Source: Chloroflexota bacterium (lineage in GTDB: Bacteria > Chloroflexota > Limnocylindria > QHBO01). Taken from it: a stretch of 10,188 bases of DNA. Within the stretch, counting starts at the first letter, position 1. Every line of letters begins with the position of its first letter. Below are positions 6,996 to 10,188 of the stretch, one piece after another. The DNA is taken from positions 1 through 10,188 of the forward strand of contig VBGQ01000008.1 in the NCBI GenBank assembly GCA_005882055.1. Reading direction: 5' to 3'. A program made the position numbers and the translations under genes. The notes beneath the pieces were generated by a model, which was not told the origin of the DNA, made no database searches, and saw only the letters and a list, made by a program, of their open reading frames with translations.

Positions 6996-9092
6996 CTAGA
7001 ACGGCGTCTCCCAGGCGTCGGAGAGCCGCGCCAGGCTGACCTGCAATGGCTGCGCGCCGCCAACGCTGATCGAGAGGTCCGTCCCGCCGGCCGTGCCCAG
7101 GCGACGGGCCGGGACCTCGGCGACGCGGCAGGCCGCGAGCAGTCGATCCCCGTCCGCCGGCTCAACCCCGAGCAGGACGCGACCCACCACCTCGCCGAAG
7201 AGAGCGGCCGATGGCCAGTGGCTGGCGGCGTCGGGGAGCTCGATCTGCGCACCGGTGCGCGATGCGATCGCCATGCGCGCCAGCGCGACCCCCAGGCCGC
7301 CCACCGACAGGTCATGCGCCCCGATCGGGATCCGCTCGCCGGCGAGTGCCGGCAGCAAGCGCACGACGCGCGCCGCGGCCTCGAGGTCCGGGCTCGGCCG
7401 TCCACCCATCTCGCCGCGGCGCCAGGCGAGCTCGGACGCGGCCAGGCTCGACGGCTCCCACCCGGGCGCTCCGAGCAGCCAGATCTCGTCGCCCGCATTC
7501 CAGCGCATCGGCAGGGCGATCGAGCGATCCTCGAGCAATCCCACCATCCCCACCAGCGGCGCGGGAATGATCGGTCCATCGGCCGTTTCGTTGTAGAGCG
7601 ACACGTTGCCGGAGACGACGGGAACGCCCAGCAGGCGGCACCCGGCGCCGAGCCCGGCGACCGTCTCGGAGAGCGCCCAGTACCCCGCCGCCGACTCCGG
7701 CGAACCGAGGTTGAGGCAGTTGGTGACGCCGATGGGCGTCGCCCCCGAGCAGGCGACATTGAGCGCGGACTCGAGCACCGCCGACGCGGCCGCTCCTCGC
7801 GGATCAAGCCAGCCAAGCCTTCCCGGCCCGTCGAGGGCGACCGCCAGCGCGCGCCGGGTGCCCTTGATGCGCAGCAGCGCTGCATCGGCCTCACCGGGGC
7901 CTGCCAGCGTGTTCGTCCCGTTCATGTGGTCGTAGCGCTGCCAGACCGGCTTGCGGCTTCGGCAGTTGGGTGCCGCGAGGAGGTCCAGCAGGCCAGCGAC
8001 CGATGGCGGCTCCGCCGCCAGTGGCGACAGGACCAACGCGAGGCGATCCCAGATGTCGCCGGGCGGCTCCGCGGGAAGGACGTAGCGCGGCGCCTCGTCG
8101 ACCAGGGTGCGTCCGGGAAGCTCGCAGGCCACCTGGCCCTCGAACCGGCAGCGGACCACGGGCTCGTCGATGACCCGCCCGATCGTGGCCGCGGGAAGCT
8201 CGTACCTGGCAAAGACCGCCTCAACCTCCGCCTCGCGGCCGGCGCGCACGACCACCAGCATTCGCTCCTGGGACTCGGAGAGGAGCAGCTCGAGCGCGCC
8301 CATCAAGGCCTCGCGCCGCGGGACGCGATCGAGGTCGACCTCCGCACCACAGGCGCCCCTCGCCGAAAGCTCGGAGAGGGCGCAGGTCAGGCCCGCTGCA
8401 CCCAGGTCCTGCATGGCGACCACCGCGTCGGAGCGCGAGAGCTCCAGGCACGCCTCCATCAGCAGCTTCTCCAGGAACGGGTTGCCGACCTGGACCGCCG
8501 GGCGGCGGGCGTCGCGGTCCTCCCCGAGCACCGCGCTGGCGAAGGCGGCCCCCGCGATCCCGTCGCGACCGGTCGCGGCACCCACCAGCAGCAACGCGTT
8601 CCCCGCACCCGCCGCGCGAGCAAGGGTGATCTCGTCGTGGCGTGCCACACCCAGGCACATGGCGTTGACGAGGGGATTACCTGCGTACGAAGCGTCGAAG
8701 AACAGCTCGCCGCCGACGTCAGGGATCCCCACGCAGTTGCCATAGCCGGCGATCCCCGACACCACCCCGTCGAACAAGTACCGATTGCGGGCCGCGACCG
8801 GGGCCTCGGTCTCGATCGGTCCGAAACGCAGCCCGTTGAGCAGCGCGATCGGTCGGGCACCCATGGTGAAGATGTCGCGGATGATCCCGCCGACCCCGGT
8901 GGCGGCCCCTTGATAGGGTTCCACGGCGCTGGGGTGGTTGTGCGATTCGACCTTGAACACCGCGGCGAGCCCCTCGCCGATGTCCAGCACCCCGGCGTTC
9001 TCGCCGGGGCCTACCAGGACGCGCTCGCCCTGGGTCGGCAGCGAGGCAAGCAGCGCGCGCGAGTGCTTGTAGGCGCAGTGCTCGCTCCACAT
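6996..9092 (-). CDS. purL: Phosphoribosylformylglycinamidine synthase subunit PurL (small type)
   Basis: ATP-dependent amidation of FGAR to FGAM (step 4), using ammonia from PurQ in a PurL-PurS-PurQ complex. The 698 residues carry ESHNHPSAVEPYQGAATGVGG (49-69), IAGYGNCVGIPDVGGE, TGRDGIAGA, QDLGAAGLT, LLLSESQERM and SGNVSLYNE, and end with the family C-terminus. The first standard start codon is ATG 9092, which is the Met of the conserved MWSEHC, so the catalytic His falls at residue 5. Relatives have about 27-50 residues before this Met. The frame continues upstream without ATG, GTG or TTG. A CTG at 9152-9150 overlaps the upstream TGA and sits 8 nt after GGAGGA; it would add 20 residues. GGGAG also precedes ATG 9092, so the choice is open. 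AHDLSVGGLG (592-601) has V597 where Asp or Glu is usual. purS and purQ are not in the window. Confidence 0.95.
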   Translation of the reverse strand: MWSEHCAYKHSRALLASLPTQGERVLVGPGENAGVLDIGEGLAAVFKVESHNHPSAVEPYQGAATGVGGIIRDIFTMGARPIALLNGLRFGPIETEAPVAARNRYLFDGVVSGIAGYGNCVGIPDVGGELFFDASYAGNPLVNAMCLGVARHDEITLARAAGAGNALLLVGAATGRDGIAGAAFASAVLGEDRDARRPAVQVGNPFLEKLLMEACLELSRSDAVVAMQDLGAAGLTCALSELSARGACGAEVDLDRVPRREALMGALELLLSESQERMLVVVRAGREAEVEAVFARYELPAATIGRVIDEPVVRCRFEGQVACELPGRTLVDEAPRYVLPAEPPGDIWDRLALVLSPLAAEPPSVAGLLDLLAAPNCRSRKPVWQRYDHMNGTNTLAGPGEADAALLRIKGTRRALAVALDGPGRLGWLDPRGAAASAVLESALNVACSGATPIGVTNCLNLGSPESAAGYWALSETVAGLGAGCRLLGVPVVSGNVSLYNETADGPIIPAPLVGMVGLLEDRSIALPMRWNAGDEIWLLGAPGWEPSSLAASELAWRRGEMGGRPSPDLEAAARVVRLLPALAGERIPIGAHDLSVGGLGVALARMAIASRTGAQIELPDAASHWPSAALFGEVVGRVLLGVEPADGDRLLAACRVAEVPARRLGTAGGTDLSISVGGAQPLQVSLARLSDAWETPF

Positions 9093-9148
9093 GCGCTCCG
9101 CTCCCAGTACCTCCCCGGGCGCCGCGGTCGGGGCCTCGGGCGTGAGCG

Positions 9149-9934
9149 TCAGGGCTGCGCTCCTCCGACCTGGCGATCCAACCCGAGCTGCGCCAGGAAC
9201 GCTCCGGTGGCGAAGGCGAGCATGCCGATCAGGAAGATCATGGCCCCCATCCCGGTGAGCGGCAGGCCAAGGCGATCGAGGCCCACCCCGACGCCGATGA
9301 GCGCCACGCCGAGCAGCACCAGGTTCCTATGCGGGACGTCCGGGACAAGGTGTGGCAGGAAGACGAGCACCAGAACCGCGATCAGGACGAGGGTGAAGAG
9401 CAGGTTGATGCCGCTCGCCAAGCCCCAGCTGCCGATGTAGGTACCGACGACGACCCAGGGCAGCAACATGGCCACGGTTCCAACCAGTGCACCGATGCCG
9501 ATCAGCCAGCCCGACAGGGTATCCGGCGGCCGGACGAATCCTTCGGGCCGCAGCGCGCCGGGGCGCGGAGGGATCGGGGCCGCGGGCCCGGAAGGCGGCG
9601 GCGGGGTGGCGGCGCGGTACGCGGCGCCGCGGCGCCAGGGCGGCACGCCGCCTTCGTCGGCTGGTGGGGGTGCCTCAACCCGCGCAGGCATGGGCGATGC
9701 GGCGCGCGTCGGCTCGGTGGGGGCCGGCTCGACCGGCTCGGCCGGCATCGGCTCGGCGCGCGGCGGCTCCTCGGTCGCCTCAGCCGTAGGACCTTCAGGC
9801 GTCGAGGTGGCCGGCCAGTCCGGAGCCGGCGGCAGGTCCGGCTCGCCACCGGGGTTGATCGGTTCCCCGCAGGTCGGGCAGAAGAGCGCCTCGTCGTCGA
9901 CCTCGGTTCCGCAGTTGGCGCAGGCGCGAGCCAT
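9149..9934 (-). CDS. Zinc-ribbon, four-helix membrane protein, function unknown
   Basis: 261 residues. An N-terminal single zinc ribbon has C5, C8, C19 and C22 (CANC...CPTC). It is followed by a long Pro/Glu/Ala-rich, probably disordered linker (about 28-137) and four hydrophobic helices (about 140-165, 178-197, 203-220, 228-251). Such zinc_ribbon_2-type proteins with a membrane C-terminus are common in high-GC Gram-positive and Chloroflexota genomes and mostly lack known functions. ATG 9934 is 3 nt after the stop of the preceding gene, with GGAG 7 nt upstream of the start, so the two are cotranscribed. Its stop overlaps the CTG proposed for purL. The ribbon-plus-membrane layout is reversed relative to the zinc-ribbon protein after purN, where the helices come first, and the two show no obvious sequence similarity outside the cysteines. 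Confidence 0.82.
   Translation of the reverse strand: MARACANCGTEVDDEALFCPTCGEPINPGGEPDLPPAPDWPATSTPEGPTAEATEEPPRAEPMPAEPVEPAPTEPTRAASPMPARVEAPPPADEGGVPPWRRGAAYRAATPPPPSGPAAPIPPRPGALRPEGFVRPPDTLSGWLIGIGALVGTVAMLLPWVVVGTYIGSWGLASGINLLFTLVLIAVLVLVFLPHLVPDVPHRNLVLLGVALIGVGVGLDRLGLPLTGMGAMIFLIGMLAFATGAFLAQLGLDRQVGGAQP
9150..9166 (-). promoter_or_regulatory. Strong Shine-Dalgarno before a possible CTG start of purL
   Basis: GGAGGA (9166-9161, minus strand) lies 8 nt before CTG (9152-9150). That CTG is in frame with purL and overlaps the TGA stop (9151-9149) of the zinc-ribbon gene as CTGA, the layout normally seen with ATGA or GTGA translational coupling. The site bears on the purL start because the only standard start in the frame (ATG 9092) leaves the enzyme without its N-terminal segment. 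GGAGGA also encodes Gly-Gly at the end of the upstream protein, so chance is possible. Confidence 0.4.
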
Positions 9935-9937
9935 TGG

Positions 9938-10188
9938 TCAGCTCCGCGCGAAGCGGGTGGCACACCCGATCAGGACGATCAGGCCCGCCAGCAGGAAGAT
10001 GATCCCGGCGGGGCTGATCACGCGCAGCACCGAAACGAGGTCACCGCTCCAGTTTCCGGCGACCTCCAGGACCACGAACAGCACCATCAGCCCGATGACC
10101 CACAGCGTGGCGACGAGCAGACCGATGACCTGCAAGCCTCCCGGCGCGGCGCGCAGGAAGCCGCCAAGGGCGAGCAGCACCAGCAGCG
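9938..10188 (-). CDS. Small multi-helix membrane protein, partial (5' end outside window)
   Basis: The minus-strand frame ends in TGA at 9940-9938 and is open to the right edge. A GTG at 10180 could start an 80-residue protein, but the codons before it (Leu-Leu) continue a hydrophobic run, so the true start probably lies beyond the window. Visible hydrophobic segments are about VLLALGGFL, VIGLLVATLWVIGLMVLFVV and AGIIFLLAGLIVLIG, with a short charged C-terminus. No conserved motif is recognised. The gene lies 3 nt upstream of the zinc-ribbon membrane protein and is on the same strand as purL, so these three probably form one transcript. It may be a small accessory membrane protein. Confidence 0.6.
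   Translation of the reverse strand, partial: LLVLLALGGFLRAAPGGLQVIGLLVATLWVIGLMVLFVVLEVAGNWSGDLVSVLRVISPAGIIFLLAGLIVLIGCATRFARS

Noticed and set aside
6967..7007. ACGCCG/CGGCGT inverted repeat across the convergent end of the GGDEF/HD-GYP gene and purL, considered as a shared terminator
   Set aside because: Only 6 bp of stem with a 29-nt loop and no T-tract; both arms lie in coding sequence.
7218..9440. A 740-codon plus-strand open frame antisense to purL
   Set aside because: No recognisable motif and low-complexity Arg/Gly/Ala/Asp composition; it is explained by the GC-rich third positions of purL.

Overview
The window is a high-GC bacterial chromosomal segment built around four enzymes of de novo purine (IMP) synthesis: PurF (step 1), PurN (step 3), PurL (step 4) and PurM (step 5). 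PurL is the small bacterial type that needs separate PurS and PurQ partners. PurF keeps the four cysteines of the Bacillus-type Fe-S enzyme. Intergenic gaps are very short and GTG/TTG starts are common. These traits fit a high-GC Gram-positive or Chloroflexota-like lineage, but that placement is inference; no rRNA or other marker gene is present.

Layout. Bases 1-110 (minus) may hold the start of a gene that runs off the left edge. Bases 111-190 are a short spacer with inverted repeats. From 5115 down to 191 on the minus strand lies a compact operon, purF-purM-purN-double zinc-ribbon membrane protein-CPBP membrane protease, with gaps of 5, 12, 18 and 6 nt. Upstream of purF a roughly 250-bp divergent spacer carries a possible purF -10 element and a tandem 8-bp repeat with an 11-bp period. 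A plus-strand gene (5370-6980) follows. It encodes a membrane-anchored cyclic-di-GMP protein with intact GGDEF and HD-GYP domains and ends only 15 bp from the convergent end of purL. purL (minus) is the last gene of a second minus-strand operon, preceded by a zinc-ribbon/four-helix membrane protein and a partial small membrane protein that runs off the right edge.

How it works together. PurF makes phosphoribosylamine; PurN formylates GAR; PurL amidates FGAR to FGAM; PurM closes the imidazole ring to AIR. purD, purS, purQ and the later steps are not in the window. The usual purL-purF adjacency is interrupted by a head-on cyclic-di-GMP gene. Both purine blocks are cotranscribed with uncharacterised zinc-ribbon membrane proteins.

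The best points for a second look are four: the purL start, where a strong Shine-Dalgarno sits before a CTG that overlaps the upstream stop; the tandem repeat upstream of purF; the bifunctional cyclic-di-GMP gene inside the purine cluster; and the zinc-ribbon membrane proteins at both ends. I saw no mobile element, CRISPR array, tRNA or rRNA, and no convincing new defence or biosynthetic system.
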